From JAVBNC01 sp031551765 (GTDB taxonomy: Bacteria; Desulfobacterota; Desulfovibrionia; Desulfovibrionales; Desulfovibrionaceae): 11,567 nucleotides of DNA. Within the stretch, counting starts at the first letter, position 1. Each line of letters begins with the position of its first letter. The DNA lies in NCBI GenBank assembly GCA_031551765.1, contig JAVBNC010000173.1:1-11567 (forward strand), given 5' to 3'. The notes under the pieces are model-generated. The model saw nothing but the letters and a program-made list of their open reading frames with translations, had not been told where the DNA came from and did no database searches. Positions 5,434 through 11,567 of the stretch are shown piece by piece. Position numbers and translations under genes: made by a program.

Positions 5434-6825
5434 ATGCACGAAAATACAGCCAAAACGTACTACGGCCCCGAAACGGCCAAGGCGAAAGAATATCTGCATA
5501 TTTGCGGAACGACCCTGGTGAGCTACCCGCAAATCCTGGCCGCCATGGGCCGGGTAAAAAAGGCCTGCGCGCTGACCAACAAGCAGATTCAGACCCTGGA
5601 CGCGCAAAAGGCCGACGCGATTATCGCGGCCTGCGACGAGCTGATTGCCGGAAAATTCGCGGACCAGTTCCCGCTGAGCGCCATCGGCGGCTTCGGGGCG
5701 ATTCTCAACGTCACGGCCAACGAAGTGCTGGCCGAGCGGGCCAACGAAATCCTGGCCGGGAACGCGGGCGGGGTGTGCCCGCATGACCACGTGAACATGG
5801 GGCAGTCCGCCAACGACGTGCTCAGGACGGCGAAAGTGCTGGCCGTGTACGACGCCGTGGGCGCGCTGCTGGGAAACTTCGCGCACCTGGAAAAGCCGCT
5901 GGCGGGCAAGGCGGAAGCCTTGAAAGACATCGTCAAGGTGGGCCGTGTCTCGTACCGGGATGCCGTGCCCGTCACCCTGGGGCAGGAATTTTCCGGCTAC
6001 CACAGCCAGATCAAGCGCATCAGGCTGCGCCTGGAAGAGGAGCGCGAGCGCTGGAACAGCGTGCCGCTGGGCGCGACGGTGCTGGGCACGGGCCTGGGCT
6101 GCAAACCGGGGTACTTTGACGCAGTGTGCGGCAATCTGTCCGCTGTCTGCGGCAGGGAAATCACGCAAAGCGGGAACCTGTTCGACGCCATGCAAAGCGC
6201 CGACGCCTACGTCATGCTGCACGCGCACATCCAGTCCCTGGCCATTTGCGTCGCCAAAATAGGCATAGATATCCGCCTGATGGCCTCGGGCCCCCGCGCC
6301 GGATTGGGCGAAATCGCGCTCAAGGCTTTGCAGCCGGGGTCCTCCATCATGCCGGGCAAACTCAACCCGGTGGTTCCGCACATGATGATGCAGATGAGCC
6401 AGCGCATATCCGCCAACCACGCCGGGATAGCCATGGCCGCCTCTTCCGGGGAGCTGGATCTGGGGTCCGCAAGCTCCGTGATTTTCAAAAGCCTGCTGGA
6501 TTCCATGGAACTGATCGGCAAAGGCATGCGGATTTTTGGGGAAAAGGTCGTGGCCAGCGTCCTGCCGCAAACGGAGCGCTGCCGGAGCCTGGCGGAACAG
6601 TCTCTGGCTCTGTCCGTAGTGGTTAGCGCTGTGTTCGGGTACCGGGCGGGCACGAGAATCGCCCAGCTGGCCCTTGAAAAAAACATTACGTGCAAAGAAG
6701 CGGCGGTGCGGGACGGCCTGCTGAGCCAGGCCGAGGCCGATGAGCTGTTTGACGTGTCCGTGCTTACGGATATCCGAAAAAGCGAGAATCTTTTCCAAAA
6801 ATTTGCCGGGAGGCGGGCCAACTAA
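5434..6825 (+). CDS. Aspartase/fumarase-superfamily lyase-like protein, beta (intact SS loop, degenerate regions 1-2)
   Basis: This 463-residue paralog aligns with its upstream neighbour over almost the whole length. Region 3 is canonical: GSSIMPGKLNP (302-312) with Ser303, Lys309 and Asn311, although the Glu of the His-Glu relay is His316. Region 1 is damaged: the GTSxNMN stretch reads GAILNVT, placing Ala89 where Thr should be, and QSTND reads QSAND (Ala126). Region 2 reads GRVSYRDAVPVT, with Val172 and Ser173 replacing the Thr and His/Gln and LQD changed to YRD. The N-terminal arm is shorter than in aspartases. The start is ATG at 5434, 6 nt after AAAGGAG (5421-5427); the ATG at 5410 lies before that site. 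Pairing with the alpha paralog in an alpha2beta2 enzyme is inferred. Alone it is probably inactive or has changed chemistry. Confidence 0.9.
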   Translation: MHENTAKTYYGPETAKAKEYLHICGTTLVSYPQILAAMGRVKKACALTNKQIQTLDAQKADAIIAACDELIAGKFADQFPLSAIGGFGAILNVTANEVLAERANEILAGNAGGVCPHDHVNMGQSANDVLRTAKVLAVYDAVGALLGNFAHLEKPLAGKAEALKDIVKVGRVSYRDAVPVTLGQEFSGYHSQIKRIRLRLEEERERWNSVPLGATVLGTGLGCKPGYFDAVCGNLSAVCGREITQSGNLFDAMQSADAYVMLHAHIQSLAICVAKIGIDIRLMASGPRAGLGEIALKALQPGSSIMPGKLNPVVPHMMMQMSQRISANHAGIAMAASSGELDLGSASSVIFKSLLDSMELIGKGMRIFGEKVVASVLPQTERCRSLAEQSLALSVVVSAVFGYRAGTRIAQLALEKNITCKEAAVRDGLLSQAEADELFDVSVLTDIRKSENLFQKFAGRRAN

Positions 6826-6848
6826 CCGCATTCACAATCAAAGACCTT

Positions 6849-6858
6849 GGTAGCTACC
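6849..6858. repeat. Short perfect palindrome GGTAGCTACC after the lyase operon
   Basis: The 10-bp palindrome is flanked by AATCAAA (6836-6842) and TTTGATT (6860-6866), which are themselves inverted, though placed asymmetrically (6 and 1 nt away). It may be a binding site or part of the 3' trailer; nothing in the sequence decides. Confidence 0.4.
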
Positions 6859-6891
6859 GTTTGATTTACGTTGTTTTTCGTAGCTATTTTT

Positions 6892-6932
6892 GTGTGCCCG
6901 GATCAAAGAGTTGGGTCCGGGCGCACCCTTTT
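6892..6932 (+). terminator. Rho-independent terminator of the lyase operon
   Basis: GTGTGCCCGG (6892-6901) pairs with CCGGGCGCAC (6917-6926) over 10 bp with one G-T wobble and a 15-nt loop. CCTTTT follows (6927-6932). The T-run is short, but the position 67 bp after the beta stop and before a new promoter fits. Confidence 0.65.
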
Positions 6933-6971
6933 AGCCCGTGAGTGCGCCGCCAGGCGACGATCAATTGCACA

Positions 6972-7000
6972 TGGACTGTCCGCGATGGAGCTTGTATACT
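6972..7000 (+). promoter_or_regulatory. Sigma-70 promoter of glycerate kinase-LarA operon
   Basis: TGGACT (6972-6977, 4 of 6 to TTGACA) and TATACT (6995-7000, 5 of 6) are separated by 17 bp. Transcription would start near 7007, leaving a short leader carrying GGAGG (7018-7022) 5 nt before the ATG. Confidence 0.6.
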
Positions 7001-7027
7001 TAAACAGTTTTTTTCACGGAGGTTTTC

Positions 7028-8173
7028 ATGCGCATTATTGTCGCTCCAGATTCATATAAAGGCAGCGTTTCCGCCCTGGGCGTGGCCCAGGCCATGGAAC
7101 GCGGCATCAATACGGTGTTTCCCGAGGCGGAAGTCGTCAAGGTGCCTATTGCGGACGGCGGCGAAGGCACGGTGGAAGCCTTGGTGGCCGCCACCAGAGG
7201 CCAGTTGCGCTACAAGGAAGTGACCGGCCCCATGGGCAAGCCTGTAACCGCCGTGTGGGGCGTTCTGGGTGACGGCGTGACCGCGGTCATGGAAATGGCC
7301 TCCCCTTCCGGCCTTCCCCTGGTGCCGCCCAAAGAGCGCGACCCGCGCCTGGCCTCCACCATCGGCACGGGCCAGCTGGTACGCGAAGTGCTGGACGCGG
7401 GCATCTCCCGGCTCATCCTGGGTATAGGCGGCAGCGCCACCAACGATGGCGGCATGGGCATGGCCACGGCCCTGGGCGCCCGCTTTCTGGATGCGGACGG
7501 CAAAGAGCTGCCCCAGGGCGGCGGCAGCCTGCACACCCTGCGCAACCTGGACCTCTCCGGCCTGGATCCGCGCGTGGCGCCCCTGAAAATTCGGGTGGCC
7601 TGCGACGTGGACAACCCCCTGTGCGGCCCGCGCGGCGCTTCCGCCGTGTTCGGCCCGCAAAAGGGCGCCACCCCGGAAATGGTGGCCGCCCTGGACAAGG
7701 GGCTGGCCCACTATGCGGCCATAGCCGCCACGGCCACGGGCCGGGACGTGGCCGACCTGGCCGGTGCCGGAGCGGCCGGGGGCCTGGGCGCGGGCCTGAT
7801 GTTCTTTACACAAGCCGAATTGCTGCCCGGCATCGATATCGTGCTGGAAGCCACGAAATTTGCGGAACTGGTGAAAGGCGCCGACCTGGTCATTACCGGG
7901 GAAGGCCACACCGACTTTCAAACCGCTTACGGCAAGGCTCCGGTAGGCATAGCCAAAGTTGCCAAACAGCGCGGCGTGCCCGTGCTCTGCCTGGCCGGCG
8001 GCCTGGGCAAAGGCTACCGGGACGTGCTGGCCCAGGGCATAGACGCCGTCATGGGCTGCCCGCCCTCCCCCATGAGTCTTGATGACTGCATGACACAAGG
8101 AGAAAACCTGGTGCAGGACGCCACGGAGCGGATCTGCCGGGTGATCAAGTTAGGCATGATGTTGCGCGCGTAG
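7028..8173 (+). CDS. Glycerate 2-kinase (GlxK/GarK family)
   Basis: The 381-residue cytoplasmic enzyme belongs to glycerate kinase type 1, which phosphorylates D-glycerate with ATP, in the GarK/GlxK members to 2-phosphoglycerate. Evidence: MRIIVAPDSYKGS at the N-terminus, ADGGEGTVE (42-50), IGGSATNDGG (133-142), CDVDNPLCGPRGAS (192-205) and GEGHTDFQTAYGKAP (291-305), all family hallmarks. Length is normal. One variation: the usual GEGR-x-D reads GEGHTD, with His294 for Arg. The GGAGG site at 7018-7022 fixes the start. It lies 37 bp before the LarA-family gene and is probably co-transcribed with it. Glycerate is a product of glucarate, galactarate, tartrate and glyoxylate routes, so the kinase would feed the locus product into glycolysis; which route is unknown. 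Confidence 0.93.
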   Translation: MRIIVAPDSYKGSVSALGVAQAMERGINTVFPEAEVVKVPIADGGEGTVEALVAATRGQLRYKEVTGPMGKPVTAVWGVLGDGVTAVMEMASPSGLPLVPPKERDPRLASTIGTGQLVREVLDAGISRLILGIGGSATNDGGMGMATALGARFLDADGKELPQGGGSLHTLRNLDLSGLDPRVAPLKIRVACDVDNPLCGPRGASAVFGPQKGATPEMVAALDKGLAHYAAIAATATGRDVADLAGAGAAGGLGAGLMFFTQAELLPGIDIVLEATKFAELVKGADLVITGEGHTDFQTAYGKAPVGIAKVAKQRGVPVLCLAGGLGKGYRDVLAQGIDAVMGCPPSPMSLDDCMTQGENLVQDATERICRVIKLGMMLRA

Positions 8174-8210
8174 CGCTTTTCTTTCCCTCTTCACACCAAG
8201 GAGTGCCGTA

Positions 8211-9488
8211 ATGTCAAAAGCCCCCACCCGCGTTTCCATCCCCGTGGGCCAGCGCAAAATCGAGGTCATGGTCCCCAACCTGATGGGCGTCATCGACGCC
8301 GCCCCCATCCCCGGCGTGCCGGACACCCGCGCGGAAATCCGCCGGGCTATCCAGAACCCCATCAGCTCGCCCCGTCTGCACGACATCGCCAAGGGCAAGA
8401 AATCCGCGGCCATTATCGTCAACGACATCACCCGCCCCTACCCCGGCGGCCCCATGATTCTGGAACTGGCCGCCGAACTGGCTCTGGCCGGTTTCAAGGA
8501 CCAGGACATTTTCCTGGTGGTGGCCTACGGCAACCACCGCAAAAACACGGAAGCCGAATGCCGGGGCATGTTCGGGGACGAGGCGGTGAACCGCTTCCGC
8601 ATCGTGCACCACGACGCGGCCGACCCCAGCCGCCTCGTGACCATCGGCAAAACCTCCCAGGGCGTTCCGGTGCAGATCAACAAGGAGTTTATGGAGGCGG
8701 ACGTCAAAATCGCCACCGGCTGCATCACCCCGCACGCCTCGGCCGGGTTCAGCGGCGGCCGCAAAAGCGTCATGCCCGGCATTTCCGGCATGGACGGGCT
8801 GAAGCGCCACCATTCCTTCCCCATCCGGCCGCGCGACCCGCGCATGGGCTGGCTGGAAGACAACCCCTTCCACATTGAAGCGCTGGCCGTGGCCCGCACG
8901 GCCGGGGTCTCCTTCATCGTCAACGCCGTGGAAAACGGCGAACGCCAGCTGGTTTCCGCCGTGGCCGGGGACCTGGACGCCGCCCACCTGGCGGGCGTGG
9001 AAGTGTGCAAGAAAATCTGGGCCGTAACCGTGCCCGAAAAGCCGGACGTGGTGCTGGTCAGCCCCGGCGGCTATCCCCGCGATTTCGACCTGCACCAGTC
9101 CCAGAAAGCCGTAAGCTGCGCCGAACTCATCTGCAAGCCCGGCGGCCGCATCATCCTCTGCGCGGAAGCCAAAGACGGCGTGGGCAAGTTCGGCGGCCGC
9201 ATGAAAGAAGCCGCCCACCCGCAAGAAGTGGTGGACCAGTTCGAGCGCGAAGGTTTCCAGGCCGACTCCAGCAGCAAGGCCTACATGTGGTGCCGGGGTC
9301 TGCTCAACTATTCCGTGGCCGTGGCCGGCAGCTGCGTGGGCAAGGAAGAGCTGTCCCAACTGTTCATGGACGGATTCGACACCATCCAGGAAGCCGTGGA
9401 CGACGCTTACGCCAAGTACGGCAAGGACGCCACCTTCCTGGTCATTCCCCAGGCCGCGGAAATCATCCCCGTGGCGGCCAAGGAATAG
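8211..9488 (+). CDS. larA: LarA-family nickel-pincer 2-hydroxyacid racemase/epimerase
   Basis: The 425-residue protein matches nickel-dependent lactate racemase (LarA, 424 residues), which interconverts 2-hydroxyacid stereoisomers by hydride transfer using the nickel-pincer nucleotide (NPN). The cofactor and catalytic positions match with an offset of one from the L. plantarum enzyme: His109 (GNHRKNT), His175 and Lys185 (TPHASAGFSGGRKS; Lys is the covalent NPN attachment), and His200/201. The substrate motif NDITRPYP (71-78) is also present. AAGGAG (8198-8203) lies 7 nt before the ATG. No larB, larC or larE maturation genes are visible, so NPN must come from elsewhere. LarA homologs vary widely in substrate (lactate, malate, other hydroxyacids, gluconate), so lactate is only the default label; the dicarboxylate carrier and acid dehydratase nearby argue for another hydroxyacid. 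Confidence 0.88.
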   Translation: MSKAPTRVSIPVGQRKIEVMVPNLMGVIDAAPIPGVPDTRAEIRRAIQNPISSPRLHDIAKGKKSAAIIVNDITRPYPGGPMILELAAELALAGFKDQDIFLVVAYGNHRKNTEAECRGMFGDEAVNRFRIVHHDAADPSRLVTIGKTSQGVPVQINKEFMEADVKIATGCITPHASAGFSGGRKSVMPGISGMDGLKRHHSFPIRPRDPRMGWLEDNPFHIEALAVARTAGVSFIVNAVENGERQLVSAVAGDLDAAHLAGVEVCKKIWAVTVPEKPDVVLVSPGGYPRDFDLHQSQKAVSCAELICKPGGRIILCAEAKDGVGKFGGRMKEAAHPQEVVDQFEREGFQADSSSKAYMWCRGLLNYSVAVAGSCVGKEELSQLFMDGFDTIQEAVDDAYAKYGKDATFLVIPQAAEIIPVAAKE

Positions 9489-9514
9489 GTTGGGGGCATG
9501 GACGCCTCCGGCGG

Positions 9515-9537
9515 CCAAAGGGGCTCAGCCCCTTTGG
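9515..9537. repeat. GC-rich 10-bp stem-loop after LarA-family gene
   Basis: CCAAAGGGGC and GCCCCTTTGG are perfect arms around a TCA loop. No T-run follows on the plus strand (GAAACCCCGG). This style of hairpin is frequent after Desulfovibrio genes, so it may be a dispersed 3'-end element rather than a terminator on its own. Confidence 0.6.
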
Positions 9538-9557
9538 AAACCCCGGCAGTGTGAACG

Positions 9558-9604
9558 CGCGCCGGAAAGGGAACGGTTTCCCTTTCCGGCGCGTTTTGTT
9601 TTTG
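9558..9604 (+). terminator. Strong rho-independent terminator of the glycerate kinase-LarA operon
   Basis: CGCGCCGGAAAGGGAA (9558-9573) and TTCCCTTTCCGGCGCG (9578-9593) form a perfect 16-bp stem with a CGGT tetraloop. TTTTGTTTTTG follows (9594-9604). This is a textbook intrinsic terminator reading rightwards; there is no T-run on the minus strand. Confidence 0.9.
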
Positions 9605-9800
9605 CCTGAAGCCCAAAGCGATAGCGAATGGACCGCCAACTCCTGACTTCCCTATACCCCGGGAGGGGGCCGAAGCGGTCCTCCGCGCAGGCCAGGCCCG
9701 CCAGGGCCATCGAGCGCAGGGGCCGGGCCGGATCCGGCTTTGCCGGGCCGGCATCTACCCGGCCCGGAGCGGGAGCAAGACGGCTTCGGCAAAATTGTCC
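9605..9800. other. Intergenic region with GC-rich dyads, no gene seen
   Basis: Between the plus-strand terminator and the dehydratase stop I find no supported gene. It holds the 12-bp palindrome GCCGGATCCGGC (9727-9738) and 9-bp arms CCGGGCCGG/CCGGCCCGG (9743-9751, 9759-9767). Distant 8-bp arms GCCGAAGC/GCTTCGGC lie at 9669-9676 and 9783-9790. These could form the 3' structure of the leftward dehydratase transcript, though T-runs are lacking. Confidence 0.5.
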
Positions 9801-11003
9801 TTACTGGTCCACTATGGACCCGTCCACGTGCAGGCGGGTGACGATGGGCCGGGGCTTGAAGGGGAATTTCTTTTCCGCGTCTTCCACCAGGTCCACGCCT
9901 ATGCCGGGGCCTTCGGGCAGCAGGACGAAACCGTCCTCCACCACGGGGGTCCAGGTGACCATGTCGACCTGACGCGCGCCTTGGGGCTGGTGCGCGCCCG
10001 TCCCGGCGGACTGGCGGCCGGAATAGCGCTCAAAGGCCGCGCCGCCGCTGAAATCCGGCAGTTCCTGAATGGCGCAGTTTTCCACGGAAGCGGCCACCTG
10101 CAGGCAGGCCGCCGTGCTCACCAGGCTGAGCGGGTTGTGCGGCACGATCTGCACGCCGTGGGCTTCCGCGATATGGGCTATTTTCCGGGCCCCGCTGATG
10201 CCGCCGCAAATGCACACGCAGGTGCGGGCGTAGGCCATGGCGTTGCGGCTGAGCAGCATCTGGAATTCCTGAATGGTGTGCAGCCGCTCCCCGGTGGCAA
10301 TGGGCACGTTGATGCGGTTGGCTATCAGGGCCATGGGGTCAAAATTGTCCGGGGTGATGGGGTCTTCCAGGAAAAAGGGCGTGTACTGTTCCACCTTGTG
10401 GGCAAAGGCAATGGCCTCCGCCGGTTTCATGCGCCGGTGCAACTCCAGGCACAGGTCCATGTCGTTGCCCACCGCGCCCCGGATAAGCCCCACCCGGTCC
10501 GCCGCGTCGTTAATCATGCGCGCGTAGCTGGCGTAGTAGGCCTTGCTGCGCGGCTCGTCCAAAAAAGGCGAGAGGTGCCCCACGGCGGTGTAGCCCTTTT
10601 GCTGGGCGTCCACGCAGCTGGCCACCAGCTCTTCCGTAGTGGAGCCGCTGACGTGGTAGTAGGCGCGGACCTTGTCGCGGCACTTGCCGCCCACCAACTG
10701 GTACACGGACGCGTTGTGGAACTTGCCCGCGATGTCCCACAGCGCGATATCCAGCGCGCTGATGGCGCCCATGACCGCTGCCCCGCGAAAATGGAAGCAA
10801 CGGTACATATACTGCCAGTGGTGCTCGATTTGCAGCGGGTCTTTCCCGATCAGGTAGGTTTTGAAGGATTCCACCGCTTCCGCCGAGGCCTTCAGGTAGC
10901 CCCAGGCCCCGGATTCCCCCAGGCCGGTAATGCCCTGGTCGGTGAAGATTTTGACGTACAAAAAGCGGTTGACCGGGATAACCTTGATGTCCGTAATCTT
11001 CAT
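9801..11003 (-). CDS. Enolase-superfamily sugar-acid dehydratase (mandelate racemase/GalD-like)
   Basis: The 400-residue protein has the capping domain (about 1-115, MKITDIKVIPVNRFLYVKIF) and (beta/alpha)7-beta barrel of acid-sugar dehydratases. These remove water from galactonate- or mannonate-type acids to give 2-keto-3-deoxy acids. The Mg ligands are Glu187 (CLELHRRM), Glu213 (FFLEDPITPDN) and Glu239 (ATGERLHT); His189 and His289 (VPHNPLS) are candidate acid/base residues. Spacing (26, 26, +2, +102) equals that of E. coli GalD, though the first ligand is Glu rather than Asp, as in a large subgroup. The usual Pro-Asp in the strand pairing with His289 reads Thr261-Cys262. ATG at 11003 is chosen because it starts the fold and has GAGG (11013-11016) 9 nt upstream; the frame extends to 11036 without added homology. 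Substrate is not determinable here. Confidence 0.88.
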   Translation of the reverse strand: MKITDIKVIPVNRFLYVKIFTDQGITGLGESGAWGYLKASAEAVESFKTYLIGKDPLQIEHHWQYMYRCFHFRGAAVMGAISALDIALWDIAGKFHNASVYQLVGGKCRDKVRAYYHVSGSTTEELVASCVDAQQKGYTAVGHLSPFLDEPRSKAYYASYARMINDAADRVGLIRGAVGNDMDLCLELHRRMKPAEAIAFAHKVEQYTPFFLEDPITPDNFDPMALIANRINVPIATGERLHTIQEFQMLLSRNAMAYARTCVCICGGISGARKIAHIAEAHGVQIVPHNPLSLVSTAACLQVAASVENCAIQELPDFSGGAAFERYSGRQSAGTGAHQPQGARQVDMVTWTPVVEDGFVLLPEGPGIGVDLVEDAEKKFPFKPRPIVTRLHVDGSIVDQ

Positions 11004-11058
11004 ATCCACATCCTCGCTTGCTTGGCTGACGGTCAAGGCTGGATGCCGCGTTCCCGCG

Positions 11059-11567
11059 CTAGTCTGAAAACTCCAGAAGATCCTGTTTCAAAGCCCACAA
11101 AAGCAAAAAGGCGGCCCGCTCGTCTTCCGGGCCGGAAGCCTGTGCCGAAGGCGGCAGCAAATCCGCCAGAGGCAGTGGCTTGCGGGCTTTGAACAGCAGC
11201 AGCTTCAGCCGCTCAAGGTCTACCAGGCGCTCTATGCCCGCGTACAGCGCCGGGCCTTCCACGCCCCGGTACAGGGCCTGGCCGCCAAGGGTCCAGCACA
11301 CGCGGCGGGAACGCGTCCGCTCGTCCAGAAGCGTGGAATAATAGCTCCCGAACACGGCGCTGGTGCCGGGATGCAAGGGGTGCGACCGCTCCGGGTCACC
11401 CGCCGGGGCGGCGGCCAGTTCGTCCCACAATTCCACGTGTTTTTGGATAACCGCATCCCAGGTGAAACCGGTCAGCACCCTGGCCCGCGCCGCCGCCCCC
11501 AAGCGCAGTCGGCGCGCCGGGGCGGCCGCCAAGTCCGTAAAGGCTTTGGGCAGGGCGGGGCCGTGCA
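11059..11567 (-). CDS. Glycosyltransferase-like protein, C-terminal part (runs off window)
   Basis: The frame is open from the right edge to TAG at 11059-11061, about 169 residues. Its first part, LPKAFTDLAAAP followed by RLRLGAAARARVLTGFTWD, matches the closing helix of GT4-type (RfaB/group 1) glycosyltransferases. The catalytic Rossmann region must lie outside the window, so the family call is tentative. About 110 residues follow that helix, rich in Leu, Arg and Ala with a hydrophobic LLLFKARKPLPLADLL stretch; I do not recognise them. The stop is 55 bp before the dehydratase ATG on the same strand, so co-transcription is possible, though the functions appear unrelated. Confidence 0.65.
   Translation of the reverse strand, partial: HGPALPKAFTDLAAAPARRLRLGAAARARVLTGFTWDAVIQKHVELWDELAAAPAGDPERSHPLHPGTSAVFGSYYSTLLDERTRSRRVCWTLGGQALYRGVEGPALYAGIERLVDLERLKLLLFKARKPLPLADLLPPSAQASGPEDERAAFLLLWALKQDLLEFSD

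Noticed and set aside
5419..6831. 470-residue minus-strand open frame antisense to the beta lyase gene
   Set aside because: Its composition (many His, Gln, Arg, Ala, Gly) is what the antisense of a GC-rich codon-biased gene gives. It has no domain, and the sense strand has a clear conserved protein with a good ribosome binding site.
8214..9518. 434-residue minus-strand frame across the LarA-family gene
   Set aside because: It mirrors the LarA homolog, is rich in His, Gly and Ala, and has no motif.
9795..11192. 465-residue plus-strand open frame across the dehydratase
   Set aside because: It is antisense to a well-conserved enolase-superfamily enzyme and shows low-complexity composition; no family is recognisable.
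1..11567. CRISPR arrays, tRNA or rRNA genes
   Set aside because: No regularly spaced repeats and no cloverleaf or rRNA signature were seen on either strand by reading; a covariance-model scan was not possible.

Overview
The window is GC-rich, with short intergenic gaps, strong AAGGAG-type ribosome binding sites and GC-rich stem-loops after genes. The gene mix (Dcu-type dicarboxylate antiporter, aspartase/fumarase-like lyases, LarA-type racemase, enolase-superfamily acid dehydratase) suggests an anaerobic deltaproteobacterium, most likely a Desulfovibrionaceae member such as Desulfovibrio or Bilophila. The taxonomic call is an inference from style and content, not from a marker gene.

Left flank (1-786): an IS3-family element enters from outside the window on the minus strand. 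Its tip is placed at about base 138. Immediately beyond it lies the 3' part of a kduI gene (5-keto-4-deoxyuronate isomerase), which has lost its first ~110 codons. Two inverted repeats separate this remnant from the convergent pirin gene.

Regulatory pair (787-2270, minus): an XRE-HTH repressor with a LexA/S24-like C-terminal domain overlaps a pirin-family protein by 4 bp (ATGA). The repressor keeps a plausible autocleavage triad (Ala109-Gly110, Ser143, Lys190). The pirin keeps two of the four usual metal ligands. A 344-bp divergent promoter region separates this pair from the next operon.

Central operon (2615-6825, plus): a Dcu-family C4-dicarboxylate transporter followed by two paralogous aspartase/fumarase-superfamily proteins. 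This is the main find. The first paralog keeps conserved regions 1 and 2 of the active site but has a broken catalytic SS loop (Ser to Cys, Lys to Thr, Asn to Ser). The second keeps a perfect SS loop (GSSIMPGKLNP) but has lost key residues of regions 1 and 2. In this superfamily each active site is built from three subunits of a tetramer, so the pattern fits an obligate alpha2beta2 enzyme with complementary half-sites. A stem-loop terminator closes the operon.

Second operon (7028-9488, plus): a glycerate 2-kinase and a LarA-family nickel-pincer racemase/epimerase, with their own promoter and a strong 16-bp-stem terminator. On the minus strand from the right edge come a truncated GT4-type glycosyltransferase (11059-11567) and an enolase-superfamily sugar-acid dehydratase (9801-11003). 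Together the intact enzymes look like an uptake and catabolic locus for hydroxy-, amino- or sugar-acids: import by Dcu, stereochemical inversion by the LarA homolog, elimination by the lyases or dehydratase, and entry to glycolysis through phosphoglycerate. No substrate can be fixed from sequence alone.
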